From: Actinomycetota bacterium
GTDB lineage: Bacteria; Actinomycetota; Acidimicrobiia; Acidimicrobiales; Ilumatobacteraceae
Length of the DNA: 40,913 bases
NCBI GenBank assembly: GCA_005778215.1
Contig: SXKB01000101.1
Location: forward strand, 1 to 40,913
Reading direction: 5' to 3'
A program made the translations under genes and the position numbers. Positions 31,909-40,773 of this stretch are shown here, in pieces. The notes under the pieces were generated by a model. The model had not been told where the DNA came from. It made no database searches and saw only the letters and a program-made list of their open reading frames with translations. Each line of letters begins with the position of its first letter. Position 1 is the stretch's first letter.

Positions 31909-33357
31909 TCATCGCGTCGCGTCGTTGCGGAGTGCGCCGCCGCGCCACGGGCGGAACTCGTAGACGAACTGGTAGGCGAACATCGTCGGCCACCACTTCA
32001 CCAACAGGCGATCGGCGCGGCCGACAGTGCCGGCGACGAGTGCATGGTCGCTCAGACCCAGCGCGTCGAGTGGCAGACCCGTGTGACGGTGCGCCACCCG
32101 CTCCAGCCCGGCCTCTTCAGCCACGCGCAGGAACCGGCGACGAGTGAAGAACCGCAGGTGGGTGGCGTCGAGCACGCCGCGCTGGTCGTAGTCGAAGCGG
32201 CCGGCGGCGATGCGGAATCGCGGGTACCAGTGGCTGATGTTCGGGACGCTGGCGATGATGCTGCCGTGCGCGTGCACCCGTGATGACATGTCGGCCAACA
32301 GCGCCGCCGGATCGGCGAGGTGCTCGATGACGTCGGCGCCGATGACGAGGTCGAAGTCGTCGCCGACATCGTCGGGAATGCCCTGCGACAGGTCGGCCTG
32401 CACGAAGTGGCTCATGCGGCCGCGGACACCATCGGCCTCGGCGATGTCGACGCCCACGACGGTGTGACCTGCCTCGGTGAGCGCGGCGGCCAGCCAGCCA
32501 GGGCCGCAGCCGACGTCCAGAATGCGTAGCGGCGGGCGGCCCTGCACCATCTGCAGGATCCGACCGTGCGAGCTGTACGGGGACGGCTTGAACGCATACG
32601 GCTCGCTGACCCGACCGAGGCGGCCGCTGCCGAAGCCCGATCGGCCGAGGCGGTACCGCACTGTGTCGATGACCACGTCCTTGGCGTACTCGAGTCCGTT
32701 GACGTGGCAGATCTCGTCGCCGTAGTACGTGGGGATGGGTACCTCGACGATCTTCATCTTCGCCGCAGCGAGCTGCAGGATGATCTCGGTGTCGAAGTCG
32801 AACCCGTCGGAGTTGCCCACGAACGGGAGTTGTTCGAGCGCGCTGACGCGGTACGCGCGGTAGCCCGAGTGCCATTCGCTGAGCTGCAGCCCGGTGAGTG
32901 CGTTCTGGGTGGTGCTGAGGATGCGGTTGCCGACGTACTTGTACTTCGGCATGCCGCCCTTCAGCGCCTGGCCGCGATGCATCATCCGTGAGCCGAACAC
33001 GGCATCGGCGTCGCCGTCGACGATGGGGGCGATGATCTCGCCCATCACCTCGGGCGCGTACTGGCCGTCGCCGTGCAGCAGCACCACGACATCCCAGCCG
33101 TGGTTGACGGCGTAGGTGTAGCCGGCCTTCTGGTTGCCGCCGTAGCCCAGATTCTGCGGGTGCCGCACGACGGTGAGGTGGAAGCGCGGGTTGTTGCCGT
33201 GGTACTCCTGCGCCACGCCGTGCGTGTCGTCGGTGGAGTGGTCGTCCTGCACGAGCACTTCGGCCAGCTGCAGCTGTGTGGCATCGGGAATGCGGTCGAG
33301 TACCGCCGCGAGGGTGGACTCGGCGTTGTACGCGACGACCAGGACACCGACCTTCAT
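31909..33357 (-). CDS. Bifunctional GT2 glycosyltransferase / class I methyltransferase fusion
   Basis: A 482-residue two-domain protein. Residues 1 to about 240 form a GT2 domain of polyprenyl-phosphate-sugar-synthase type (VLVVAYNAESTL, VQDDHSTDDT, LLHGDGQYAPEVM, FGSRMMHRGQALKGG). Residues from about 255 form a SAM methyltransferase with motif I LDVGCGPGWLAAAL (280-293), DLVIGADVIEHL and HLRFFTRRRFLRVAEEAG. The ATG overlaps the upstream GT2 stop by ATGA. Fusions of this kind are known in other bacteria. It could make and modify one lipid-linked intermediate, or act on two different ones. Confidence 0.9.
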   Translation of the reverse strand: MKVGVLVVAYNAESTLAAVLDRIPDATQLQLAEVLVQDDHSTDDTHGVAQEYHGNNPRFHLTVVRHPQNLGYGGNQKAGYTYAVNHGWDVVVLLHGDGQYAPEVMGEIIAPIVDGDADAVFGSRMMHRGQALKGGMPKYKYVGNRILSTTQNALTGLQLSEWHSGYRAYRVSALEQLPFVGNSDGFDFDTEIILQLAAAKMKIVEVPIPTYYGDEICHVNGLEYAKDVVIDTVRYRLGRSGFGSGRLGRVSEPYAFKPSPYSSHGRILQMVQGRPPLRILDVGCGPGWLAAALTEAGHTVVGVDIAEADGVRGRMSHFVQADLSQGIPDDVGDDFDLVIGADVIEHLADPAALLADMSSRVHAHGSIIASVPNISHWYPRFRIAAGRFDYDQRGVLDATHLRFFTRRRFLRVAEEAGLERVAHRHTGLPLDALGLSDHALVAGTVGRADRLLVKWWPTMFAYQFVYEFRPWRGGALRNDATR

Positions 33358-34064
33358 CGCGACCTCCGCAGCGGGCTGTAGCGAACGATGCAGACGATGG
33401 CCCGCACGCCGTCGCGCCAGCCGATCTTCTTGCCCTCGGCGTAGGTGCGCCCGTCGTACGAGATGCCCACCTCGTACACGCGTACCCGCATCGCGGCCAC
33501 CTTCGCGGTGACCTCGGGTTCGAAGCCGAAGCGGTCTTCCTCGACGGTGATGGCCTGGATGACCTCGCGTCGGAACACCTTGTAACAGGTCTCCATGTCG
33601 GTGAGGTTGAGGTCGGTCATCATGTTCGAGAACAGGGTGAGCAGTCGGTTGCCGACGGTGTGCCAGAAGTACAGCACCCGGTGCGGCGCGCCGCTCTGGA
33701 AGCGCGAGCCGTAGACCACGTCGGCGAGTCCGCGCTCGAGCGGTTGCAGCAGCAGGCCGTAGTCGTCGGGGGAGTACTCGAGATCGGCGTCCTGCACCAC
33801 GACGTACTCGCCGGTGGCGAGCCCGAAGCCGGTGCGCAGCGCCGCTCCCTTGCCCATGTTGCGCGGCTGGAAGTGCACCCTGACCAGCGGATGTTCGTAC
33901 GCCTCGAGGATGGTGCGGCTGCGATCGGTGCTGCCGTCGTCGACCACGATGACCTCGTGCACCCACGGAGAAGCGAGGACCCGCCGCAGCAGTTCCTCGA
34001 TGGTGGCTTCCTCGTTGTAGCAGGGCACCACCACGGACAGGCAGCGGCGGGCGTGATCGGTCAC
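33354..34064 (-). CDS. Glycosyltransferase family 2 (polyprenyl-phosphate sugar synthase-like)
   Basis: A 236-residue GT2 enzyme with VVVPCYNEEATI, VVDDGSTDRSR (42-43), NMGKGAALRTGF, the metal motif VQDADLEYSPDD (92-94), YGSRF, and the late GRTYAEGKKIGWRDG typical of dolichyl-phosphate-glucose/mannose synthases. No membrane helices are present. The GTG at 34064 is chosen over an upstream frame because a TAGCAT hexamer lies eight bases away and the divergent gene begins at 34120. It is the first gene of the 25348-34064 operon. Confidence 0.9.
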   Translation of the reverse strand: MTDHARRCLSVVVPCYNEEATIEELLRRVLASPWVHEVIVVDDGSTDRSRTILEAYEHPLVRVHFQPRNMGKGAALRTGFGLATGEYVVVQDADLEYSPDDYGLLLQPLERGLADVVYGSRFQSGAPHRVLYFWHTVGNRLLTLFSNMMTDLNLTDMETCYKVFRREVIQAITVEEDRFGFEPEVTAKVAAMRVRVYEVGISYDGRTYAEGKKIGWRDGVRAIVCIVRYSPLRRSR

Positions 34065-34072
34065 GGGGCGTG

Positions 34073-34078
34073 ATGCTA
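34073..34078 (-). promoter_or_regulatory. -10 hexamer TAGCAT of the glycan operon
   Basis: Minus-strand TAGCAT, eight bases before GTG 34064. The wider block GTAGCATCACGCCCCGTGACC closely matches the block before GTG 14698. It probably drives seven genes. Confidence 0.5.
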
Positions 34079-34103
34079 CCGGAGGTGTGTCGCACGGGCG
34101 GAG

Positions 34104-34109
34104 TACGGT
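34104..34109 (+). promoter_or_regulatory. -10 hexamer TACGGT of the 34120 gene
   Basis: TACGGT ten bases before ATG 34120, back to back with the hexamer at 34073-34078. It supports ATG 34120 over a GTG at 34087. Confidence 0.4.
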
Positions 34110-34119
34110 GGCGGCGATC

Positions 34120-35373
34120 ATGACCGAGGATCTCGACGCCGACACCGCACGCCGGGCACTGTGGGCTGCCGTCGGCGTGGGCGCGGTGGTACGTCTCGCG
34201 TACTTCGTCTCGAAGTGGTCGTCGCCGCTGTTGATGAACGACTCGCTGTACTACGCAGGGCAGGCGAAGCAGCTCCTCCAGGGGATGTGGTTCCGCGAGC
34301 CCTTCTTCCCGCAGCACCCCGGCGCCGAGCACGGGCCGCTGACGTCGATCCTGATGGCGCCGGTGAGCATCGGCGACGACTTCTACCGTTGGCAACGCCT
34401 CGTCACCGTGGCCACGGGCGTGGCGCTGGTGTGGGTGATCGGCCAGTGCACCGCTGAGATCGCGGGCCGTCGGGCGGCAGTGGCCGCGGCGTTCATCGCT
34501 GCGCTGTACCCGAATCTGTGGATGAACGACGGCCTGGTGATGTCGGAGAGCGTGAGCATGCTGTGCGTGGCGTGTTCGTTGTGGGCCGCATGGCGGCTGG
34601 CGCACGCCGACGACGGCCGGGCGGCCTGGCGTGCGGCGGCGGTGCTCGGTGTGGCGTTGGGTCTCGGCCTGCTGGCGCGCAGCGAACTGGTCACGTTCGC
34701 GCCGTTGGTGGTGGGCTGGGTCGCGCTCGTGCGTCGGCGGACGACATTCGACTGGCGGCCGGCGCTGCTGGCGCTGGTCGCGTGCGGCGTGCTCGTGTCG
34801 CCCTGGGTGGTGTTCAACCTCGCCCGGTTCGATCGGCCGGTTTTCCTCACCACGAACGACGGCACCACCTGGCTGGGATCCAACTGCGACGCGATGTACC
34901 GCGGGGGTGATGCCGGAGGATGGACGATCGAGTGCGTGGTGGCCGACCCTGAGTACGGCGCCGACGAGGAGCCGAGCGTGCGGTCGGCGCGGCAGCGGAC
35001 GCTCGGCCTGCGGTACATGGCCGATCACCTCACCGAGGTGCCGCGTGTGATGGCGACGCGGGTGGCACGCACCCTCGACCTCTACGGGCTGAGCGATCTG
35101 CTGCATCAGGACGTCGGTGAGGAACGGCCACGCTGGGCGGCCTGGGCGGGCATCGTGATGTTCTGGTTGCTCGCGCTGGCATCGATCGTGGGTGTGCGAC
35201 AGCTGCCTCGTCGCGCATGGTCGCTGCTGGTGATCCCGTTCGTGGTGGTGCTGGCCACCACGATGCTGTTCTACGGAGGCCATCGCATCCGCTCGACCGC
35301 CGAGCCGTCGTTGGTGATGCTCAGTGGGGTGGCGGCGGCGTGGTGGTGGTCGCGTCGTCGTCCCGCGCGCTGA
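34120..35373 (+). CDS. GT-C-like membrane glycosyltransferase (GT39/PMT_2-like)
   Basis: A 417-residue membrane protein. The first loop MNDSLYYAGQAKQLLQGMWF and the following AEHGPLTSILMAP match the PMT_2/GT39 pattern, where an Asp in the first loop binds the lipid-linked donor. MSESVSMLC and GLLARSEL follow, then helices up to the basic end SRRRPAR. GTG 34087 is an alternative start. Its last 53 bases overlap the aftD gene on the other strand, so the two 3' ends encode protein in both directions. The sugar is unknown. Confidence 0.85.
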   Translation: MTEDLDADTARRALWAAVGVGAVVRLAYFVSKWSSPLLMNDSLYYAGQAKQLLQGMWFREPFFPQHPGAEHGPLTSILMAPVSIGDDFYRWQRLVTVATGVALVWVIGQCTAEIAGRRAAVAAAFIAALYPNLWMNDGLVMSESVSMLCVACSLWAAWRLAHADDGRAAWRAAAVLGVALGLGLLARSELVTFAPLVVGWVALVRRRTTFDWRPALLALVACGVLVSPWVVFNLARFDRPVFLTTNDGTTWLGSNCDAMYRGGDAGGWTIECVVADPEYGADEEPSVRSARQRTLGLRYMADHLTEVPRVMATRVARTLDLYGLSDLLHQDVGEERPRWAAWAGIVMFWLLALASIVGVRQLPRRAWSLLVIPFVVVLATTMLFYGGHRIRSTAEPSLVMLSGVAAAWWWSRRRPAR

Positions 35374-38300
35374 GCGCGGCGCACAGCACCAGCACCACCA
35401 CCAGCAGTCCGGGGCGGTGCATCCGTTCGAACCAACCCGGCCACGCGGCGTTGGCCGGAGGGCGGAACTGCAGGACCCGCTGCAGGATGCGGGCCGAGAG
35501 CAGCGCCATGAGGCCCACCCCGGCCAGCGCGGCGATGCGCGGCCGACGGAAGACGAAGACCAGTACCGCGGGGACCACGGCCAGCAGCGCAGTACGCGGC
35601 GCCGCGACGAGTGCGGTGAGCAGCACGACGGCCACGGCAGAGAGTGCGGCATCGCTCCACGACGTGCGCGCGAGGACAAGGCGGTCGATGCGCGGCGGGG
35701 CAGGCGCGAAGTGGATGGCGTCGCGCCGGGCGGGGCGGCGGCGCAGCGCCAGGTACAGGCACGCCATCACGGCGAGCAGCGACGCCACGAGTGCGGCGGT
35801 GACGGGTGTCTGCGCGCCCCATTCGATGTGCACGACGGTGGTGGAGGTACTCGGTGGGAGCCACCAGCCGTTCATGCCGCCCGCGATCTGGACGGGGGTG
35901 CCCAGGTCGGCGTCCTCCGTGTGGGCCGCCCAGCCGAGGTTGAATCCTTCGCCCATCACCAACCAGCATCCGGCGGGGCACTCGTCGACCGTGGCGGTGC
36001 GTGAGGTGCGCGTGCGGGTGACGGTCACCGACGGCGAGTCCGTCGCAGCCGGACGAGCGTCGGCAGTGCGGAGCACGACGCGGTCGACGTCGATACCGGT
36101 GCCGGACTCGATACCCGGCTCGGTGCGCAGGCGGTGCGTGCCGGCGCCGAGTTCGAATGCGTCGCCATCGCAGGTGGGGACGTCGACTGCGTCGCCTGCG
36201 ACCAGTCGGGCGATGAGACCGTCGCTCAGCTCGACGCCGAGGGGCTTGCCGTCGAGTTCGGCGATGTCGACGCAGTACGGCACATGGTCGGCTTGGTGGA
36301 ACTCGCTGCGGCCCAGCCCGGGCGACGTGAGCTCGCGGATGGCCACCGGCAGCGTGATCGGCTCGGCGAATCGGCGGTCGGTGGTGGACCGTGGCTCGAT
36401 GTCGGCGATGGTGACGTGCAGCGGGCCGGTGGTGATCGTGGAGGTGAGCGGCACGGTGCTGATGCCGTCGGCGTCGGGCGGTGGCACGGTGAGGTCCATC
36501 GTGGTCGGCCCGTTGGAGACGGTGATGCCGGTGATGCGCGAGTGCAGTTCGTCGACCGGCTGTTGCAGCGTGAGGGTGTCCACGCCGAGCGGCCCCACGT
36601 CGAACTGCAACGAACTGCCGACGGCGCCGTCGAACGGCGACGTCCACGCCGTGGAGGGGTCGCCGTCGGCGGCGTAGACGCCGCGGGACCCCAGGTCGCC
36701 GGTGAGGCGGCGGTCGGCCACCGGGCCGATGGTCCCCTCCAGGTCGTTGATCACCTGATCGTCGACCCGGGCGCTCAGCCGCAGGGTGAACGTGGCGGAC
36801 ACGTCGTGCGAGTGGGCGGTGGTGAACTCGCGCTCGATCGACCGCTCCGGGTCGCTGCGCCAGCGGTTCAGCGGGTCGACACGTTCGCGGGTGAGCACCA
36901 CGGCGAAGGGGGTGTCGGCGGGCTCGTCGAAGGTCGGCAGCCGTACCACCTCGGTGTGTTCGCCGATGCCGAGCTCGGCGAACCCCACGGCGTCACGGCC
37001 TGGCGTGACGCCGGTGATGGTGATGCGCAGGCTCGCCCCCGGCTGCACGTCGACGTGTTGCCCTGGGGTGGTCAACGACGAGTCGTCGAGGACCACGTCG
37101 AGCGTGCCGGCACTGCTGCTCGTCTCGGTGATGCGCACCGACGTGATGTGGCGGTCGGTGCCCGGCGGCTGCAACAGGGTGAGGCGGCCGTCGTTGTCGG
37201 AGAGCTCGATGAAGTGGCCCACCGGGTCGGAGCGATCGGCCACCACCCAGGCCGTGTCGATGTCGCCGTCGACCGCCATCGCGGGGCGCTGCTCGGGGCG
37301 GTAGGCGAACGGTTCGCCGTAGCCGCTGGCTCGCACCACCAGGCCGGTGTCGAGCGCCGCAGTGGTCTGCTGGGTCGCGTCGTCGACGAGGCCGAACACG
37401 GGGAGCCGCTGGTCGCCCTCGTCGATACGCAGCACGTCGCTCCCAGGCCCGCCTGTCTCGGTGAAACCGGTGACGTCCTGCGAGCTGCGCCAGTGGTGAG
37501 CCCGGTCGCGGTTGGTGTCGGTGAGGATCACCATCGCGGCGTCGCCCGTCGGGCCATCGGCGGCGTAGAGCAGGGCCTCGTCGCCGTGCAACAGCCCGGC
37601 GGCAGCAGCGTCGAGCACCCCGTCGCCACTGCCGACCAGCACCACCACTCGGTCGCTGGCGCGCACGATCGACACCGGGTCGTCGACCGGTGCGAGCTGC
37701 ACGATGGGCAGCGCAGGCGACCCGGCGCGGGCTTCCACCAGCGCGTGTTCGCCGATCATCGGGATGTCGGGGACGTTCACGACCGGGTCGCCGTACGACG
37801 CAGGCTCGCCGATGCCGTCGGCCGCGAGCAGCGTGTCGGCGGCGTCGCCGGGCCGGGGCGTGCGGAACCGGTCGAAGGCGAGATCGTTCGCCAGCCACAC
37901 CGTGTCGACACCCAGGAAGCGCGCCACCGGTGCCAGCGCGGCGGCGTCGAGCGTGCCGGTCTGGACGCGGTCGTCGAGTGCGTACAGCAGGTCCATCAGG
38001 CCGGCAGATCCGAGTGGCAGCAGGTCGCGGGTGACGAGTGGCTTGGTGGTCATGCCGGGCAGCGGCGGATCGACGGTGTAGCCCCAGCGGAACGCGCCGA
38101 ACTCGGAGCCCGGCAACTGCAGCACCCGGTACTCCGACGACGTGGCCGACAGGTCGTCGGACGCCTGCTGCCACGCGACCGGCGGGTCCTGGTCGCGCTC
38201 GAGGGCAGGGTCGACGAGCCCGCCGTTCCAGAGCACGGGGAAGTTGAGCACGGCGACGGCCACCACGAGAGCGGGGGCGAGCACCCGGATGCGCCAACGG

Positions 38301-39481
38301 GTGGCGCCAACGGCGGTGACCAGCGCGCCGATGCCGAGGGCGAGGCCGAGGTTCGACATCGGCAGCGCACGGGTGCTGCTGCGAATGGCCAGCGCGAGCG
38401 CACTGCGCGAGTTCTCGGCCAACGGGGTCATCAACGGTGAGGCGTTGTCGATGGGGTGCACGCCCACGGCGAGCACGATGCCGGCGAACACGAGCAGTGC
38501 GGCGTAGCGACGCTGCGACCACCGGGTGACGGCGAGGCCCAACAGACACAGCACCACGATGCCGAAGCTGAGCACGATGGCGCGGCCGCTCTCCATGTAC
38601 GGCTGCGCCGCCGTGGTGGTGAAGGCATACGGGTCGCGGATGTAGAACAGCCAGTACCCGGCGCCGCGCAGCGTCTCGGTGGACGTGGACGTGAGCGAGG
38701 TGGCCTGGAGGCTCTCGCTGTACGACAGCACGTCGGCACCCCAGGCGCCCTGGGCGCGCAGCATCGCGATCCACCACAGCGACACGCCGGTGGCGAGCAC
38801 GCCGATGCGTGCGGCGGCGGCGACCGCTCGCTGCCACGTGACGGTGCGTTGGAGCACGGCGTGCAGCAGCCACAGCACGGGGGCCGGGGCGATCATCATC
38901 ACGGCCGTCGCGTTGACGGCACTGCACGACAGCAGCACCAAGGCCAGCAACGCCGGGTGTCGCCACCGGTGTCCACTCGTCGCGGCGCGGATGGTGAGGC
39001 CGACGATCCACCCGAGCGCGGCCCAGGGCAGCAGCATCGCCGAGGTGCGCGACAGATAGGGCAGCACGTACGGCGAGAGCATGTACACGAAGGCGGCTGC
39101 GAGCGCGCCGCCGCGGGTGAGGCCGAGCATGCGTGCGGCCCACAGCACACCCCAGGCGCCCAGGAACAGCAGCGTGCCGATCCACAGTCGGTGCGCCACC
39201 CAGTCGGGCACGCTCAGCGTCTCGAACACCCAGTACCACGGTCCCTGCGGCCACAGGTAGGCGATGGTCTGGTGTGGTACCCAACCACCGAACTGGCGGG
39301 TGTCCCACGTGAAGGGCGCATCGGCGATGAGACGGCCCGGATCGAGGTACAGGAACAGCTTGGTGTCGGTGGGCATCCGCCCCGGCTTGGTGAGCAGCGC
39401 CGGGAGGTACGCGACGAGGGCCAGGAGGGCGAGGTTCGCCCGGGTGACGCCGGCGGTGAGCCGCGAGCGTCCGTCGATCAC
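35321..39481 (-). CDS. aftD: Alpha-(1->3)-arabinofuranosyltransferase AftD-like (DUF3367)
   Basis: A 1386-residue protein, close to the size of mycobacterial AftD (about 1400). The N-terminal GT-C membrane domain has the AftD pattern TDTKLFLYLDPGRLI, then GWVPHQTIAYLWPQGPWYWV and VAHRLWIGTLLFLGAWGVLW. The large extracytoplasmic part contains repeated beta-rich, F5/8C-like carbohydrate-binding modules (for example AVDGDIDTAWV and AADGDPSTAWTSPFDG), and terminal helices close the chain. AftD adds arabinofuranose from polyprenyl-P-arabinose to arabinan. The start is GTG 39481, overlapping the next gene by GTGA. The Thr/Pro tail TTTTPPPPH lies in the overlap with the convergent 34120 gene. Confidence 0.92.
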   Translation of the reverse strand: MIDGRSRLTAGVTRANLALLALVAYLPALLTKPGRMPTDTKLFLYLDPGRLIADAPFTWDTRQFGGWVPHQTIAYLWPQGPWYWVFETLSVPDWVAHRLWIGTLLFLGAWGVLWAARMLGLTRGGALAAAFVYMLSPYVLPYLSRTSAMLLPWAALGWIVGLTIRAATSGHRWRHPALLALVLLSCSAVNATAVMMIAPAPVLWLLHAVLQRTVTWQRAVAAAARIGVLATGVSLWWIAMLRAQGAWGADVLSYSESLQATSLTSTSTETLRGAGYWLFYIRDPYAFTTTAAQPYMESGRAIVLSFGIVVLCLLGLAVTRWSQRRYAALLVFAGIVLAVGVHPIDNASPLMTPLAENSRSALALAIRSSTRALPMSNLGLALGIGALVTAVGATRWRIRVLAPALVVAVAVLNFPVLWNGGLVDPALERDQDPPVAWQQASDDLSATSSEYRVLQLPGSEFGAFRWGYTVDPPLPGMTTKPLVTRDLLPLGSAGLMDLLYALDDRVQTGTLDAAALAPVARFLGVDTVWLANDLAFDRFRTPRPGDAADTLLAADGIGEPASYGDPVVNVPDIPMIGEHALVEARAGSPALPIVQLAPVDDPVSIVRASDRVVVLVGSGDGVLDAAAAGLLHGDEALLYAADGPTGDAAMVILTDTNRDRAHHWRSSQDVTGFTETGGPGSDVLRIDEGDQRLPVFGLVDDATQQTTAALDTGLVVRASGYGEPFAYRPEQRPAMAVDGDIDTAWVVADRSDPVGHFIELSDNDGRLTLLQPPGTDRHITSVRITETSSSAGTLDVVLDDSSLTTPGQHVDVQPGASLRITITGVTPGRDAVGFAELGIGEHTEVVRLPTFDEPADTPFAVVLTRERVDPLNRWRSDPERSIEREFTTAHSHDVSATFTLRLSARVDDQVINDLEGTIGPVADRRLTGDLGSRGVYAADGDPSTAWTSPFDGAVGSSLQFDVGPLGVDTLTLQQPVDELHSRITGITVSNGPTTMDLTVPPPDADGISTVPLTSTITTGPLHVTIADIEPRSTTDRRFAEPITLPVAIRELTSPGLGRSEFHQADHVPYCVDIAELDGKPLGVELSDGLIARLVAGDAVDVPTCDGDAFELGAGTHRLRTEPGIESGTGIDVDRVVLRTADARPAATDSPSVTVTRTRTSRTATVDECPAGCWLVMGEGFNLGWAAHTEDADLGTPVQIAGGMNGWWLPPSTSTTVVHIEWGAQTPVTAALVASLLAVMACLYLALRRRPARRDAIHFAPAPPRIDRLVLARTSWSDAALSAVAVVLLTALVAAPRTALLAVVPAVLVFVFRRPRIAALAGVGLMALLSARILQRVLQFRPPANAAWPGWFERMHRPGLLVVVLVLCAALSARDDDATTTTPPPPH

Positions 39482-40719
39482 GGAATGGCTCCGTACACCC
39501 CGTACAGACCGGTGAGGCCGACGAGCCCGGCTGCACAGGCGGACAACACGTACGGCCACCAGTCGCGCTTGTCGCGGGCGAACCAGGCGCCGGCCGAGAT
39601 GAACAGCGGGAATGCCGTGAACACGAACCGCGGTCGGGCGGTGACGGTCTCGGGCATCACCATCAGCAGCACGATCACCGCGCAGTAGGCCACCATGAAC
39701 CACGGCAGCCGGTGCTGTTTCAGGAACCAGAACAGCAGGACGAGGGTGAGCACCGACAGCGCCGTGATGGTGTTGGTGGGGGAGGTGAGCGGGCTGGTGA
39801 AGGCTTCCCATGTGCGGCGGATGGCGGTGAGGCCGAAGCTGGTGCCCTCACCCCAGGCCTCGGTCTGCACGCGGAACCACACGCCGCGCTCGCCGGTGTG
39901 GTTGCCCAGGAACCACATGAAGCCCACGAAGCCCAACGGGGACAGCACTGGCGCGGCGAGCGACATCCAGTCGCGGCGTTCGCGGATGGCGAAGAACGAT
40001 GCCACTGCGCACGCGGCGACGAGCGCGATGCCGTTGGGTCGTGTGGCGGTGCCGATGGCGGCGAACAGGCCGGCGAGCCACCAGTTGCGTTTGAGGAGGA
40101 ACCACATGCACGCGGCGCTGACGGTGAGCAGGAGCGCCTCGGTGTAGGCGAAGGAGAGCACGAAACTGCCGGGGAACAGCGCCACCAGGATCATGGTCTT
40201 CTGCGCGACGTCGACGTCGAACAGTTCACGGGCGAGCAGGCCGATGAGCCAGATGGCCACCGCGCCGAGCACGAAGTTGACCGCGAGCGCAGCGACGGTG
40301 TCGCCACCGGGTAGGACGCGGTCGACGACGCGGACCAGCATCGGGTAGGTGGGGAAGAACGCGGCTCGTGCGTCGGGCACGAAGTAGGTGACGTTCGGCC
40401 GAACGGAGGTGGGATAGCCGTCGCGGACGATGCGCAGGTACCAGATGCCGTCCCACGAGGTGAGCACATCGAGAATGGGCCGCAGCGCGTTGCCGGGAAT
40501 GGCTTTGTTCGAGTAGTGCGGGTCGGCCCACTTGGCGAACGGGAAGTCGGCGATGCGCTTGTTCTCGTCGGCCTTCAGTTCGGCGGCGACGATGGCCGCG
40601 CCCACAGCGACACACAACCGGGACAGCAGATACACGAGCCCGGCCTTCTGCAGCGCAGATCGCCAGCTCGGTGGCGCCGGGGCGTGCGCGGCAGGAGCGT
40701 CGGTGGTGGTGTCGGTCAT
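39478..40719 (-). CDS. PIG-V-like mannosyltransferase, membrane GT-C
   Basis: A 413-residue membrane protein with the pattern of the PIG-V/GT-C mannosyltransferases: SWDGIWYLRIVRDGYP followed by AFFPTYPMLVRVVDRVLPG, then SFAYTEALLL and TATRPNGIALVAA. Enzymes of this group move mannose from a lipid-linked donor. Its stop overlaps the aftD GTG by GTGA, so it and AftD are co-translated, linking mannan- and arabinan-type chemistry. The N-terminal 20 residues are Thr/Ala/Pro-rich. No clear ribosome binding site precedes the ATG. A TAGCGT at 40754-40759 could be a promoter with a short leader. Confidence 0.88.
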   Translation of the reverse strand: MTDTTTDAPAAHAPAPPSWRSALQKAGLVYLLSRLCVAVGAAIVAAELKADENKRIADFPFAKWADPHYSNKAIPGNALRPILDVLTSWDGIWYLRIVRDGYPTSVRPNVTYFVPDARAAFFPTYPMLVRVVDRVLPGGDTVAALAVNFVLGAVAIWLIGLLARELFDVDVAQKTMILVALFPGSFVLSFAYTEALLLTVSAACMWFLLKRNWWLAGLFAAIGTATRPNGIALVAACAVASFFAIRERRDWMSLAAPVLSPLGFVGFMWFLGNHTGERGVWFRVQTEAWGEGTSFGLTAIRRTWEAFTSPLTSPTNTITALSVLTLVLLFWFLKQHRLPWFMVAYCAVIVLLMVMPETVTARPRFVFTAFPLFISAGAWFARDKRDWWPYVLSACAAGLVGLTGLYGVYGAIP

Positions 40720-40753
40720 GGAAGCGGGACAGTTCCGGGTGCGGAGCGATGGG

Positions 40754-40759
40754 ACGCTA
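40754..40759 (-). promoter_or_regulatory. Possible -10 hexamer TAGCGT upstream of the PIG-V/aftD operon
   Basis: Minus-strand TAGCGT in the 54-base gap, 34 bases before ATG 40719. If used, the transcript has a short leader, unlike the leaderless set. Low confidence. Confidence 0.25.
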
Positions 40760-40773
40760 ACACCAGAACAGTG

